The notes under the pieces: generated by a model
Told to the model about the DNA's origin: nothing
The model's database searches: none
What the model saw: the letters and a program-made list of their open reading frames with translations, nothing else
Translations under genes and position numbers: made by a program
In this document: positions 54,047 to 63,599 of the stretch, piece after piece
Position numbering within the stretch: position 1 is the stretch's first letter
Layout of the letters: the number at the start of each line of letters is the position of its first letter
Source: Sporosarcina sp. P32b
Lineage (GTDB): Bacteria; Bacillota; Bacilli; Bacillales_A; Planococcaceae
NCBI RefSeq assembly: GCF_002743335.1
Contig: NZ_PDZB01000016.1
Location: 1-64,000, forward strand
Direction: 5' to 3'
DNA: 64,000 nucleotides

Positions 54047-55149
54047 ACAATTCCCTCGCTTTCCAATTTTGCTTTAAATTCCTCAAATGCCAACTGACAC
54101 TCTTCTGAACTAATCTCTTTTACAAAAGGTTCACCGATTTTTTGTAATAAAACAAAATTCATCTTGCCGAATGAAGCTTTTTTATCCTTCTGCATATAGG
54201 ATAATAACTCTTCGAAACTATAAGAGAATACTGGCTTAAATGTATAGCCATTTTTATTGGCAAAATGAAGATAGCGATTCGTGAATCCTTCAGGTACATT
54301 ACCGTATTTTTCACTTAGCAAGAAGGCATACCCCATACCAATCATGACACATTCACCATGACTGAGGCTACCGAATCCAGAAGCCGCTTCCACTGCATGT
54401 CCAAATGTATGGCCGAAATTCAGAAACTTTCGCGTAGAATTCTCAAACTCGTCTTCTCCCACGATATCTGCTTTTACTTTGATGCCTTGCAGTAATTCTT
54501 TTTCAAGCCACTTGATAGATGGTGTAGAAAACTGTTCTTTTCCCAGTAATTGCTCCGTCCATAACGGATCCGAAATAAAGGCATGTTTTACCAATTCCGC
54601 TAAGCCAGAACGCATTTCTGAAGCAGGCAATGTTTTGAATACATCGGTATCAAACAATACAGCTGAAGGTTGATGAAACGCCCCCACCATATTTTTTCCT
54701 TCAGGCATATTGATGGCTGTTTTGCCACCGACTGCACTGTCATGCGCAAGCACAGTTGTCGGACATTGGATAAAGCGAATACCACGCATAAACGTAGCTG
54801 CCACAAAACCAGTTAAATCCCCACAGGCTCCTCCACCAAATGCAATTAATAGTGAATTTCGTGTAAAACCTTCAGTCAGTAAGAAAGACTGACAATCCAC
54901 GTATACTTCTGGCACTTTACACTTCTCGCCGCCAGGTACGATTTTCACCGATACCTCGCGACCAGAACGTACTAGTGCTTCTTGCAATAAAGGAAGGTGT
55001 AGCTCTGCCACTTGTGCATCGGCAATAATTCCAATTTTATCTGTCGTACGTAACAATTCTGCATATTCAGTTGAAAATAATTCATAGGTGTTCGAACCTA
55101 CATAGACATCGTATTGGTGATCACGGACGGAAACAGTTAACTTATCCAT
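54043..55149 (-). CDS. aroB: 3-dehydroquinate synthase
   Basis: A 368-residue NAD- and metal-dependent enzyme closing the ring of dehydroquinate. Seen: GGACGDLTGFVAATFMRGI, the CPTTVLAHDSAVGGKTAINM substrate-binding stretch, KNMVGAFHQP, and metal-ligand histidines in LNFGHTFGHAVEAASG. It starts one base after the aroC stop and overlaps aroH. Confidence 0.96.
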   Translation of the reverse strand: MDKLTVSVRDHQYDVYVGSNTYELFSTEYAELLRTTDKIGIIADAQVAELHLPLLQEALVRSGREVSVKIVPGGEKCKVPEVYVDCQSFLLTEGFTRNSLLIAFGGGACGDLTGFVAATFMRGIRFIQCPTTVLAHDSAVGGKTAINMPEGKNMVGAFHQPSAVLFDTDVFKTLPASEMRSGLAELVKHAFISDPLWTEQLLGKEQFSTPSIKWLEKELLQGIKVKADIVGEDEFENSTRKFLNFGHTFGHAVEAASGFGSLSHGECVMIGMGYAFLLSEKYGNVPEGFTNRYLHFANKNGYTFKPVFSYSFEELLSYMQKDKKASFGKMNFVLLQKIGEPFVKEISSEECQLAFEEFKAKLESEGIV

Positions 55150-55150
55150 C

Positions 55151-56332
55151 TTAAAACTCCTTTACATATTGTCTATATTGTTCAATGTCCTTCTGTAAAC
55201 CATCCATCGTATCCGAACGGAATTCTTCCATGATTGCTTTAGCCATCTCTGTAGCGATGACATGTTCAGCTACAACAGATGCAGCAGGTACTGCACAAGG
55301 GTCGGAACGCTCAATCGTTGCAACGAAAGATTCCTTTGTATCGATATCTACGCTTTCTAGTGGTTTATAAAGCGTCGGAATGGGTTTCATTACACCTCGA
55401 ACTACGATCGGCATACCCGTCGTCATTCCGCCTTCAAGTCCACCTAAACGATTGGATTTGCGGTAATAACCCAGCTCTTCATTCCAGCTAATTTCATCAT
55501 GCACTTCACTGCCTGGCATTTTGGCCATATCAAATCCTAAGCCTACTTCAACACCTTTAAAAGCGTTGATGCTCATCATAGCACCTGCAAGTTTGCCATC
55601 CATTTTACGATCGAACTGTACGTAACTACCAATTCCTGGAGGACATCCTTCAATGATGACTTCTACTACGCCACCAAGTGTGTCGCCACGCTTTTTAATA
55701 TCATCTATAGCTTCCGTCATTTTGACAGACGCGTCTGGATCCGCACAATATACCGCATCTTCTTCAACAATCGCACGCAGTTCTTCTATGGATAGATTCG
55801 CATAAGCGGCAGGTTCTGTTTCAATGCCGCCAATTTCCGTAACATGGGCTACAGTTTCGATCCCAAGCTGACGCAAGAATTGTTTCGCTACTGCTCCGAT
55901 TGCTACACGCATCGTCGTCTCACGTGCAGATGAACGCTCCAAAACATTTCGCAAGTCACGATGGCCATATTTCATACCGCCGACTAGATCTGCGTGTCCA
56001 GGACGTGGACGAGTGATCTGACGCTTCACATCTTCCGGATTTACGTCTTCAGGAAGTGGTTCTACGCCCATGATACCCGTCCAATGTTTCCAATCATCGT
56101 TAACAACTGTTAGCGTAACTGGTGACCCTATCGTTTTGCCATGACGTACACCTGATGAGATTTCTACACGGTCCTTCTCTATTTGCATTCTACGGCCTCT
56201 ACCATGACCGCCTTGTCTTCTCTTTAATTCTTTATTGATCATCTCAGCCGTTAGCTCCATCTGTGCAGGTAATCCTTCAATGATGGCAGTAAGCTGTGGA
56301 CCATGAGATTCTCCAGCTGTAATAAAGCGCAT
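55151..56332 (-). CDS. aroC: Chorismate synthase
   Basis: A 393-residue FMN-dependent enzyme, named aroF in B. subtilis. Seen: [52 protein letters not shown] and [17 protein letters not shown]. It makes chorismate from EPSP. It heads the aroC-aroB-aroH-hisC-tyrA-aroA series, in the same direction and 23 bases after cheR. Confidence 0.97.
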   Translation of the reverse strand: MRFITAGESHGPQLTAIIEGLPAQMELTAEMINKELKRRQGGHGRGRRMQIEKDRVEISSGVRHGKTIGSPVTLTVVNDDWKHWTGIMGVEPLPEDVNPEDVKRQITRPRPGHADLVGGMKYGHRDLRNVLERSSARETTMRVAIGAVAKQFLRQLGIETVAHVTEIGGIETEPAAYANLSIEELRAIVEEDAVYCADPDASVKMTEAIDDIKKRGDTLGGVVEVIIEGCPPGIGSYVQFDRKMDGKLAGAMMSINAFKGVEVGLGFDMAKMPGSEVHDEISWNEELGYYRKSNRLGGLEGGMTTGMPIVVRGVMKPIPTLYKPLESVDIDTKESFVATIERSDPCAVPAASVVAEHVIATEMAKAIMEEFRSDTMDGLQKDIEQYRQYVKEF

Positions 56333-56355
56333 ATTCCATTCCTCCGTAACGTGGT

Positions 56356-57129
56356 TTAGTGTTTTTTTCTATAAAAGAATGTATCTACTGATTCAAAATT
56401 GTATTTTTCAGGATTAAATATTTGTTCTGTGCTTCCAACGAACAGAATACCACCTGGTTTAAGTGCTTTGGAGAAGTTGGTATAAATTTGATCTTTCGCT
56501 TCTTCCGTGAAGTAAATCATCACATTACGGCAGACAATCAAGTCGTAATTCGTATCATAGCGATCTTCCAGCAAGTTTTGCTGTTTAAACGTGACCGTCT
56601 TCTTGATATCTTCTACCACTTGATAGGAAGCACCTTCTTTTATGAAGAATTTATCAATGATTGGCTTTGGCACTTCTTTTAATGCACGATCATTATAAAG
56701 GCCAACTTTGGCACGATTTAATACACCCATATCTAAATCCGTTGCAAAAATGGAGATATCACGCAATGGAAGATAAGTTGATAGAACCATTGCAAGCGAA
56801 TACGGCTCTTCGCCGGTAGAACAAGCTGCGCTCCAAATTTTCAATCGCCTATTCTTCTCCAATAATTGCGGAAAGATTTTTTTCTCCAAGACGTTCCAAC
56901 GTATGGCGTTGCGGTAAAATTCTGACACATTAATCGTCATGCGGTCCAAGAATTCTTCCAATAAGGCTTTGTCCGTTTGAATAGCTAGAGAGTAATCTTT
57001 AAAATTACGAAAGCCTTTCTTTTCATATAGTGAAGTGAGTCTTCTCTTCATCTGGGCTTCTTTATACAAAGACAAATCAATCCCGGTTTTCTTCTTGACC
57101 CCTTGAATTAACATCGAATAATCAGACAT
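56356..57129 (-). CDS. cheR: Chemoreceptor methyltransferase CheR
   Basis: A 257-residue SAM-dependent methyltransferase that methylates glutamates of chemoreceptors. An N-terminal helical domain (about 1-70) is followed by the SAM domain with [34 protein letters not shown] and [18 protein letters not shown]. It lies between ndk and aroC as in B. subtilis. Together with the distant cheX it implies a motile, chemotactic cell. Confidence 0.95.
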   Translation of the reverse strand: MSDYSMLIQGVKKKTGIDLSLYKEAQMKRRLTSLYEKKGFRNFKDYSLAIQTDKALLEEFLDRMTINVSEFYRNAIRWNVLEKKIFPQLLEKNRRLKIWSAACSTGEEPYSLAMVLSTYLPLRDISIFATDLDMGVLNRAKVGLYNDRALKEVPKPIIDKFFIKEGASYQVVEDIKKTVTFKQQNLLEDRYDTNYDLIVCRNVMIYFTEEAKDQIYTNFSKALKPGGILFVGSTEQIFNPEKYNFESVDTFFYRKKH

Positions 57130-57205
57130 TTAACAACCCCCTGTTGCCTTTTCTTTCTTATGTACGTTCTTATTATAGCGGAAAAAGTATGTCGTATGTA
57201 TAAGA

Positions 57206-57237
57206 AAAACAGCCATGCGAAATTCGCTCGGCTGTTC
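57206..57237 (-). terminator. Terminator of ndk
   Basis: On the minus strand AACAGCC, then GCGAA, pair with TTCGC and GGCTGTT, followed by TTTTCTT, seven bases after the ndk stop. Confidence 0.75.
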
Positions 57238-57244
57238 TTGGCGA

Positions 57245-57691
57245 TTAATTAATCCAGTTGTTCACTGTTTTGTCATAAGTCACAAGCTCTTCTTCTTTAA
57301 AGAACAAGTTAATCTCGCGGCTTGCTGACTCAGTTGAGTCTGAACCATGAATAATATTCTTGCCTACTGTTACAGCGAAATCTCCACGAATAGTTCCAGG
57401 AGCTGATTCTTTTGGATTTGTAGCACCCGTCATTAAGCGTGATGTAGAGATTACGTTCTCGCCTTCCCATACCATTGCGAAAACTGGTCCAGAAGTGATG
57501 AATTCTACAAGTTCTCCGAAGAATGGACGTTCTTTATGCTCTCCGTAATGCTGTTCAGCAAGTTCTTGAGAAATATTCATTAATTTCCCGCCAACTAGTT
57601 GGAATCCTTTACTTTCAAAACGACCAACGATTTCACCAATTAAGTTACGTTGTACGCCGTCAGGCTTTACCATTAAAAATGTTCTTTCCAT
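57245..57691 (-). CDS. ndk: Nucleoside diphosphate kinase
   Basis: A 148-residue kinase moving the terminal phosphate between NTPs and NDPs through a phosphohistidine. His115 in [13 protein letters not shown] is the active residue; [20 protein letters not shown] and [17 protein letters not shown] are the other signature parts. It lies between hepT and cheR and has its own terminator. Confidence 0.97.
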   Translation of the reverse strand: MERTFLMVKPDGVQRNLIGEIVGRFESKGFQLVGGKLMNISQELAEQHYGEHKERPFFGELVEFITSGPVFAMVWEGENVISTSRLMTGATNPKESAPGTIRGDFAVTVGKNIIHGSDSTESASREINLFFKEEELVTYDKTVNNWIN

Positions 57692-57781
57692 CTCTAAAAC
57701 ACTCCTTCAATCTTCTATAGGGATAATCCCTTTTAAATCGTAACATTGACGCCTTTTTCTTTCAACTATTAACAAACATCG

Positions 57782-58762
57782 TCAATATTTTCGTTGGCCG
57801 ATAAAATCAGCAATTTGAGTCAAAGCTTTCTTTGACTTGCCATTCGGCAGACTTTCCAATTCCTTCAGTGCTTTGATCAAGTACAAATCACTTACATGCT
57901 GTGCTTTTTCAATCGCACCACTTTGTCGAATATAACGAAGCATCGCTTGTCTATCCGATTCTTCCATCTCTCCGGTAAATGCACGTTCCATATAAGGCTT
58001 GAACTGTTCATCATCTTTTATGTATAGAACAGGCAATGTAATATGACCATTTAATAAGTCGCTTCCTGCCGGTTTACCAAGTTCTGCATCTGTTGAAGTG
58101 ATATCTAAAATATCATCGATGATTTGAAATGCCATTCCAGTGAAGTATCCGTATCTCTTTAGTTTCCGTACAGTCTGAGCGTCCGCATCTGCACTGAGCG
58201 CGCCGAGTTCACAACTGGAGGATAGTAATAAAGCGGTTTTCCGCTTAATACGTTTCAAATAGTCGCGCAGATCTTGATCGGTTTGTTGTTGGAAATCAAT
58301 TTGAATAATTTCCCCTTTGCATATCTCAAGCATCGTTTCAGCAAGAATCTGATGTACAGGTGCTTTTTCGATATTACCGATAGATGTTAGCGCTCTTGAA
58401 AAGATGAAGTCCCCTGCATACATAGCCACTCGGTTGTTCCACTTCGCTTTGACGGTTTCTAAACCACGTCGCATATCTGAATCATCAATTACATCGTCAT
58501 GGACGAGAGACGCCATGTGAATCAACTCAAGGGATACTGCAATCTTCGCAGCATTTTCCAGCGAATAGGTTCCGAATTGTGCAGCCATTATAACGAAAAT
58601 CGGCCGAATCCTTTTTCCACCAGCTTTCAATAAATGCAAGGAAGCTTGACGAACAATGGGAGAAGAGGATTGCACGGAACGCTCAAGCTCTTTTTCAATA
58701 TAGGACATATCTTTGCGGAAATCCGTATAAAGCGACATCAACTTAATTTTTTCCAACCCCAT
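57782..58762 (-). CDS. hepT: Heptaprenyl diphosphate synthase, component II
   Basis: About 326 residues, the catalytic subunit of a two-component trans-prenyltransferase making the C35 side chain of menaquinone-7. The two Asp-rich motifs are DDVIDD (in HMASLVHDDVIDDSDMRRG) and DDILD (in QIIDDILDITST); GGKRIRPI is the IPP-binding stretch. I prefer the ATG at 58762, preceded by GGAGAAGG; an ATG at 58783 overlaps the menG stop but has no clear site. Confidence 0.95.
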   Translation of the reverse strand: MGLEKIKLMSLYTDFRKDMSYIEKELERSVQSSSPIVRQASLHLLKAGGKRIRPIFVIMAAQFGTYSLENAAKIAVSLELIHMASLVHDDVIDDSDMRRGLETVKAKWNNRVAMYAGDFIFSRALTSIGNIEKAPVHQILAETMLEICKGEIIQIDFQQQTDQDLRDYLKRIKRKTALLLSSSCELGALSADADAQTVRKLKRYGYFTGMAFQIIDDILDITSTDAELGKPAGSDLLNGHITLPVLYIKDDEQFKPYMERAFTGEMEESDRQAMLRYIRQSGAIEKAQHVSDLYLIKALKELESLPNGKSKKALTQIADFIGQRKY

Positions 58763-58782
58763 TACCTTCTCCCGTGTATTCA

Positions 58783-59478
58783 TTATTTGTAAGCGATATG
58801 GCCTGCCGCCGCACCGCCACTGTAAGACTTATACGAAACTTCTTGATATCCAGCATCGACAAAAAGCTGTGCTAGCTCTTTCATACCTGGGAAATCATTT
58901 GCCGATTCTTGAAGCCAAGAGTATTCTTTGTAACTTTTTGCAAACAGCTTACCGAATAACGGCATAATATATTTGAAATAGAAGCGAAACCCTTGACGAT
59001 AGACAGGTATTTTAGGTTGAGACGTTTCCAAACATACTGCCATTCCACCTGGTTTTAATACGCGTCGCATTTCTTTTAATACAGTCAAGTAATCAGGAAC
59101 ATTGCGTAGACCAAAACCGATCGTCACATAATCAAATGTATTGTCCGCAAAAGGAAGTGACATGGCGTTACCTTGAACCAAGGTAAGATTCGGGTAAGGC
59201 GCTACTTTCTCTCTGCCGGAATCCAGCATGTTAGCACTGAAGTCTAAACCGACAACTTCACCAGTAGGTCCTGTAGCTTGAGCCAATGCGACTGTCCAAT
59301 CTGCAGTACCACAACAAACGTCAAGTGCTTTAGCTCCTAACTGTACATTCATGCGTTCCATTATATCGTTCCGCCATTTAATATGTTGATTGAAACTGAT
59401 CACGGAATTCATTTTATCATAGTCTGTAGAAATTTTTTCAAAGACGTTATGAACTTTTTCTTCTTTTGAGACCGCCAC
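58783..59478 (-). CDS. menG: Demethylmenaquinone methyltransferase
   Basis: A 231-residue class I methyltransferase of the UbiE/MenG family, doing the last step of menaquinone synthesis. Seen: the SAM motif [43 protein letters not shown] and [16 protein letters not shown]. It lies between hepS and hepT, so side-chain synthesis and ring methylation are in one unit. Its product is the substrate of the qcr complex encoded in the window. Confidence 0.95.
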   Translation of the reverse strand: MAVSKEEKVHNVFEKISTDYDKMNSVISFNQHIKWRNDIMERMNVQLGAKALDVCCGTADWTVALAQATGPTGEVVGLDFSANMLDSGREKVAPYPNLTLVQGNAMSLPFADNTFDYVTIGFGLRNVPDYLTVLKEMRRVLKPGGMAVCLETSQPKIPVYRQGFRFYFKYIMPLFGKLFAKSYKEYSWLQESANDFPGMKELAQLFVDAGYQEVSYKSYSGGAAAGHIAYK

Positions 59479-59514
59479 AGTTCGTCCCTTCTTTCTTCAC
59501 TTCAGTTTACTTTC

Positions 59515-60228
59515 TTATGGGTTCGTCATTTTCTGCAACTCTGCTATGACTTCAGTATGTAAATAAAAGCTGTTCTCTAATCTGTTGTTGAGCTGTTGCT
59601 GTAATTGCTTGATCCAATCTTGTGTATCATTCGTACTCGGCACTAGATGCGGAAACTTCATTCGATTCAAATCCTGGTATCTGCTGTCAAGCAACCAGAC
59701 GAGAGGAAAAATAGTCTCTACGATGTGTGTGTAGCGACTAAAGCCGAACGTCTCGAAGAATTCCACAATACATGCACTTTCCACTTCAGCGATTAACTGC
59801 AACCGCTCGTCAAGAGTAGTTGGCGGCGCTTGAAGCAATGTCGTCTTGCATTCATTGACCCTGCCGATTGCTACTGACAAAGAACGAATGAGATGGAAGT
59901 TCGGGATCGACGCTAACAGCTTATAGTGGATACCACTGAAGTGATCTCCCGCAAGAACCATCAATTGCTGTTCTTTGGATGAAGCATCAACGATATCGAT
60001 TTGATCATGGACATCAAAAGCCGTATGGATGGCACCAATCGCCAACGCCGCGGTTTGCATCTCATCTGTCCACTGCTCGCCGTTAAGCAAAGGCAATAGG
60101 AGCAACGAAGCTTTACGCCTGTCAATCGGAGCATGCCCTGCATCTCGTTCGACCACTGGCTGATAAATAGCACGTCGCAAATGGTGTATATAATTGTCGA
60201 CTTGGTCAGTGAATCCTTTTGTTTCCAT
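59515..60228 (-). CDS. hepS: Heptaprenyl diphosphate synthase, component I
   Basis: A helical protein of about 237 residues from the start at 60228, the non-catalytic partner of HepT, which sets chain length and substrate binding. Seen: DQIDIVDASSKEQQLMVLAG, GDHFSGIHYKLLASIPN, a sequence typical of HEPPP synthase subunit 1. GGAGC lies seven bases before the ATG at 60228; an ATG at 60261 overlaps the mtrB stop (ATGA) and is the alternative. Confidence 0.9.
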   Translation of the reverse strand: METKGFTDQVDNYIHHLRRAIYQPVVERDAGHAPIDRRKASLLLLPLLNGEQWTDEMQTAALAIGAIHTAFDVHDQIDIVDASSKEQQLMVLAGDHFSGIHYKLLASIPNFHLIRSLSVAIGRVNECKTTLLQAPPTTLDERLQLIAEVESACIVEFFETFGFSRYTHIVETIFPLVWLLDSRYQDLNRMKFPHLVPSTNDTQDWIKQLQQQLNNRLENSFYLHTEVIAELQKMTNP

Positions 60229-60257
60229 CAGTAAGCTCCATTCCCGTAAGGATACGG

Positions 60258-60479
60258 TCATTCTTTTTCTTCGCTCTCAATTACGCCGTGAGCTGTATGA
60301 ATTTCAGCTTCTCCCCGAATCTTTATAGCGGAGGTATGCTCGGTAAACTGCGCGATCATGACTTCTCCTCTATCTAGCTTTTCGGTATGGTGAAACTTGG
60401 TGTCATTGCCTCTCGTGAGACCAATGACATTCACTCCATCTTTTTTCGCTTTGATAATTAGATAATCTGGTTGTGTCAT
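60258..60479 (-). CDS. mtrB: Tryptophan RNA-binding attenuation protein TRAP
   Basis: A 73-residue protein nearly identical in pattern to Bacillus TRAP ([60 protein letters not shown]). The 11-subunit ring binds tryptophan and then (G/U)AG repeats in trp leader RNA. Residues for RNA contact (Lys37-type KLDRGE, Lys56/Arg58 in AIKIRG) are present, so it should be active. The trp operon is not at its usual place in this window, so its targets are elsewhere. Confidence 0.95.
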   Translation of the reverse strand: MTQPDYLIIKAKKDGVNVIGLTRGNDTKFHHTEKLDRGEVMIAQFTEHTSAIKIRGEAEIHTAHGVIESEEKE

Positions 60480-60544
60480 TTTCGCATCTCCAGTCTATAT
60501 ATAATCCTAATGATAGCATATACAGCAAGCGCTCGGCAAAGACC

Positions 60545-61114
60545 TTAGTTCGTTCTAATAAGAGATAAAATTTCAGCACGTTTCACGTCATCATGTTCAT
60601 AGATTCCTCTAGCAACGGTCGTGATCGTTTTAGCTCCCGGCTTCTTAATGCCTCTCATCGTCATACACATATGTTCAGCTTCGATGATGATATAGACACC
60701 ATGGGGATTCAACTTTTCCATCATCGCATCTGCCACACTGGATGTAATGCGTTCTTGCAATTGTGGACGACGCGCTGCTGTTTCAACAGCTCTTGCCAAC
60801 TTGCTCAAACCAGCAACTACTCCATTGCGTGGAATGTATGCTACATGGGCCACTCCAAAAAATGGCACTAAGTGATGCTCACACATAGAATAGAATGAAA
60901 TATCTTTCACCAATACGACTTCATCATGGTTCTCATGGAATACCGTATCGAAATACTCTTTTGGATCTTTGTTTAAACCTTCAAATACCTCTTGGTACAT
61001 TTTCGCCACACGTTTTGGCGTCTCAAGCAATCCTTCACGAGTCGGATCTTCACCGATTGCTTCTAGGATCATCGTAACTGCCTGCTCTAATTTATTTATA
61101 TCTTGCTCTTTCAT
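60545..61114 (-). CDS. folE: GTP cyclohydrolase I
   Basis: A 189-residue enzyme (mtrA in B. subtilis) that opens GTP to dihydroneopterin triphosphate for folate. Seen: [40 protein letters not shown] with the zinc Cys and His residues, and [19 protein letters not shown] start at the ATG 61114; AGGAGG lies ten bases before it. It is followed by mtrB after 65 bases, the same pair as in B. subtilis. Confidence 0.96.
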   Translation of the reverse strand: MKEQDINKLEQAVTMILEAIGEDPTREGLLETPKRVAKMYQEVFEGLNKDPKEYFDTVFHENHDEVVLVKDISFYSMCEHHLVPFFGVAHVAYIPRNGVVAGLSKLARAVETAARRPQLQERITSSVADAMMEKLNPHGVYIIIEAEHMCMTMRGIKKPGAKTITTVARGIYEHDDVKRAEILSLIRTN

Positions 61115-61214
61115 AACAGCATGTCCTCCTTGTAGGAACAAAACCTATTTCCCCAAAATACTAGCACATTCCATTCATTCCGTATAGTTACTTGTATTTC
61201 ATTATGTATACCAT

Positions 61215-61276
61215 TAAAAAACGGAAAGGAGTCCATCCATGGCCATCTGATGAACAGATTCGCTGGACGGACTCCT
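61215..61276 (-). terminator. Terminator of hbs
   Basis: On the minus strand AGGAGTCCGTCCA pairs with TGGATGGACTCCT (one G-T) around a 24-base loop, followed by TTTCCGTTTTTT. The long loop makes it somewhat unusual. Confidence 0.7.
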
Positions 61277-61291
61277 ATGTAAAATCTCAAA

Positions 61292-61564
61292 TTATTTTAC
61301 TGCGTCTTTAAGTGCTTTACCTGCTTTGAAAGCTGGAACTTTACTTGCAGCGATTTCGATTTCTTCACCTGATTGTGGGTTACGTCCTTTACGTGCAGCA
61401 CGTTCGCGTACTTCGAAGTTTCCGAAACCAATCAATTGAACTTTATCACCGTTAGCAAGAGTCGATTGAATTGTATCGAATACAGCTTCAACAGCTTTAG
61501 TTGCGTCTTTTTTTGTTAGACCTGCCGCTTCTGCCACAGAGTTAATTAATTCTGTTTTATTCAC
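61292..61564 (-). CDS. hbs: DNA-binding protein HU
   Basis: A 90-residue histone-like protein: [60 protein letters not shown]. It bends and wraps DNA and is essential in B. subtilis. The start is the GTG at 61564, eight bases after AGGAGG, which gives the family's MNKTEL beginning; a GTG three codons earlier overlaps the site. It is a single-gene unit between spoIVA and folE. Confidence 0.97.
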   Translation of the reverse strand: MNKTELINSVAEAAGLTKKDATKAVEAVFDTIQSTLANGDKVQLIGFGNFEVRERAARKGRNPQSGEEIEIAASKVPAFKAGKALKDAVK

Positions 61565-61704
61565 ACCGTTCACCTCCTCTCAAAGGGGGATGCTATTGCT
61601 GTTAACACTGTAAAAAGAGTAACATAAGAAAAACCACGGTGCAACAATATTATCGCTCTTTTCCTTTATTCACGGCATTTCAAGCGATTTTCATAGAAAA
61701 GCAT

Positions 61705-61735
61705 AGAAAAAAGACCCGTTTTTGACGGATCTTTC
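61705..61735 (-). terminator. Terminator of spoIVA
   Basis: On the minus strand AAAGATCCGT and ACGGGTCTTT pair around CAAAA, followed by TTTTCTATG, about 50 bases after the spoIVA stop. Confidence 0.8.
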
Positions 61736-61781
61736 TTCATTTAAAATAATATTTCTTGCGTTATTTTCAGCTTTTTACACC

Positions 61782-63263
61782 TTAAACGATAAAGGTAATC
61801 ATACCTTTATTTCCATCATTAACCATCTGTTCAATCGTTTCACGCAAGCGTTTTCTTGCTCGATCCGGAACTGCCGCCGTCTTATATCGAATACTTTCTT
61901 TCATAACTTCATGAAGTGGCGTGCCAAATAATTGTGTTTCCCATAATGCTTCACGGTCATGTAAATAAGCATTTTTCAATTCCTTCAGCAAGTGATGACT
62001 GTGGAATTCGGAACCAATTAAGGGAGCAAATTCCGCTTCCATATCGATTCGAATAATATGAAGTGAAGGTGCTTTCGCTTTCATTTTCACTCCATAAAAC
62101 GTATCTTGTTTAATTAATTCAGGAGCAGTCGGCTGGAAATCTTCAATCGATGGCAACGCTACACCATAACCTGATTTTTTCGCAGTATCGATTGCTTCTG
62201 CGTACATATCATACGATTTTTTCGCCTTAACGGCTTCTTGAATAAAAACAAGCCAATCTTTTTTCGAGCGCATTTCCGTTCCCATGAACTCTTCACACAC
62301 ATTGACAAAAGCTTGCTCATCCATATCAATCTTCACGATGGCACGGCCTTTACCTGCATCGACTTCTACTACTTCCGCTTGTCTAATAAACTCTTCTTCT
62401 TGCAATAACTCCGCAATCTCCTGAACTTTACGAATCTTAGAGACACCAAGAAAGCCATCTGTAATCAACTGATCAATACGTGCGTTCAGCTTGTGGCTGT
62501 CCCCTAACTCCTCCATCCAGTCCGGACGTTGCAGTTCGATATCCGTGATAGGGAATTCATACAGCGCCTCTTTAAGAATGAGCTGGATCTCCGCTGCATT
62601 GAGTTGATCCGCACTGATAGCAATTACGGGAACACCGTATTTTTCATGTAATTGCTGTTTTAGTTCCAATGCTTTTTCATGAGCAGGCATTTTAGAATTT
62701 AATACAATGACGAACGGCTTACCAATTTCTTGAAGTTTCGAAACAATTTCTTTCTCAGCGACTTCAGCGGCTGCGCGTGAAATATTGTTCACCGTGCCGT
62801 CCGTCGTCAACAAAATTCCAATGGTGGAGTGATCACGAATGACTTTGTCCGTTCCGATACGTGCTGCTTCTTGGAACGGGATTGGCTCGTTGTGCCATGG
62901 TGTATGGACATACTTCGGTCCATCCTCGTCCTCATATCCTTTCACGCCGTCTATAACATAGCCTACACAGTCTGCTAGGCGAATTTGGAATTCCAGTTCG
63001 CCATCCCCGATTGAAACGCTTGTGCCTTGGGCAGGTACGAATTTAGGTTCTGCAGTCATGATTACGGGACCTGGTGAACTTTGGGGAAGTTCGTCTTGTG
63101 CGCGTATCCGATCGTTGGCATCCGTCATGTTGGGAATTACAACTTCCTCCATGACTCGTTTGACAAAAGTGGATTTCCCTACTCGAACAGGGCCTACCAC
63201 GCCTATATAAATATCGCCGTCTGTTCTTCTAGCTAAGTTTTCGTATAGTTCTTCTTTCATCAT
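61782..63263 (-). CDS. spoIVA: Stage IV sporulation ATPase SpoIVA
   Basis: A 493-residue spore-coat basement ATPase of the TRAFAC GTPase class that hydrolyses ATP to polymerise on the forespore. Seen: Walker A GPVRVGKS (24-31), RAQDELPQSSPGPVIMTAEP, the DCVGYVIDGVKGYEDEDGP region, STIGILLTTDGT and the short hydrophobic C-terminus GMITFIV, needed for anchoring through SpoVM in B. subtilis. Expression from a sigma-E promoter is expected, but I cannot point to one. Two adjacent ATG codons (63263, 63260) follow AAGGAGGG. It shows that the organism forms endospores. Confidence 0.96.
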   Translation of the reverse strand: MMKEELYENLARRTDGDIYIGVVGPVRVGKSTFVKRVMEEVVIPNMTDANDRIRAQDELPQSSPGPVIMTAEPKFVPAQGTSVSIGDGELEFQIRLADCVGYVIDGVKGYEDEDGPKYVHTPWHNEPIPFQEAARIGTDKVIRDHSTIGILLTTDGTVNNISRAAAEVAEKEIVSKLQEIGKPFVIVLNSKMPAHEKALELKQQLHEKYGVPVIAISADQLNAAEIQLILKEALYEFPITDIELQRPDWMEELGDSHKLNARIDQLITDGFLGVSKIRKVQEIAELLQEEEFIRQAEVVEVDAGKGRAIVKIDMDEQAFVNVCEEFMGTEMRSKKDWLVFIQEAVKAKKSYDMYAEAIDTAKKSGYGVALPSIEDFQPTAPELIKQDTFYGVKMKAKAPSLHIIRIDMEAEFAPLIGSEFHSHHLLKELKNAYLHDREALWETQLFGTPLHEVMKESIRYKTAAVPDRARKRLRETIEQMVNDGNKGMITFIV

Positions 63264-63301
63264 TAGCCCTCCTTTTTCTCCGCATTGTAGCTTATGAAAT
63301 A

Positions 63302-63338
63302 GAAAAACGTTTCATGCATGATTGCATGAAACGTTTTT
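63302..63338. terminator. Terminator upstream of spoIVA
   Basis: AAAAACGTTTCATGC and GCATGAAACGTTTTT form a perfect stem around ATGATT. On the minus strand it follows the partial gene at the window end and insulates spoIVA from it. Confidence 0.88.
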
Positions 63339-63381
63339 GGGTAATGGTACTAATTTAGTTAATAAACTTTGTAACGGTTCG

Positions 63382-63509
63382 GGATTGGTACTCCAGATGG
63401 GAACGCTTTCTGGAGGGCCCGCGGTGAGCCCGCTAGTCACTACGTTCCTTTAGCGGTCTCACCTGTCGGGCTGACCCTCCCAGAGTCGTCCCATCTTCCG
63501 CACCAATCC
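63382..63509. repeat. 128-bp inverted-repeat element, copy 2
   Basis: A nested dyad: GGATTGGT (63382-63389) with ACCAATCC (63502-63509), GATGGGA with TCCCATC, CTGGAGGG with CCCTCCCAG, GCCCG with CGGGC, and at the tip GGTGAG and CGCTA with TAGCG and CTCACC. It is G/C-rich in an A/T-rich gap and resembles the element at 35851 (GCTTTC then GGGCCC, tip hairpin, return). It codes for no protein. The remainder of the gap 63264-63599 shows only the terminator before spoIVA. Confidence 0.7.
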
Positions 63510-63599
63510 TAGTTATAGTATGGTGACAGTTTGTATCACTTTTTGAAATATGTAATGTTCAAATGATAATACATGAGGTCACCTGCAAATTAAAAACCG

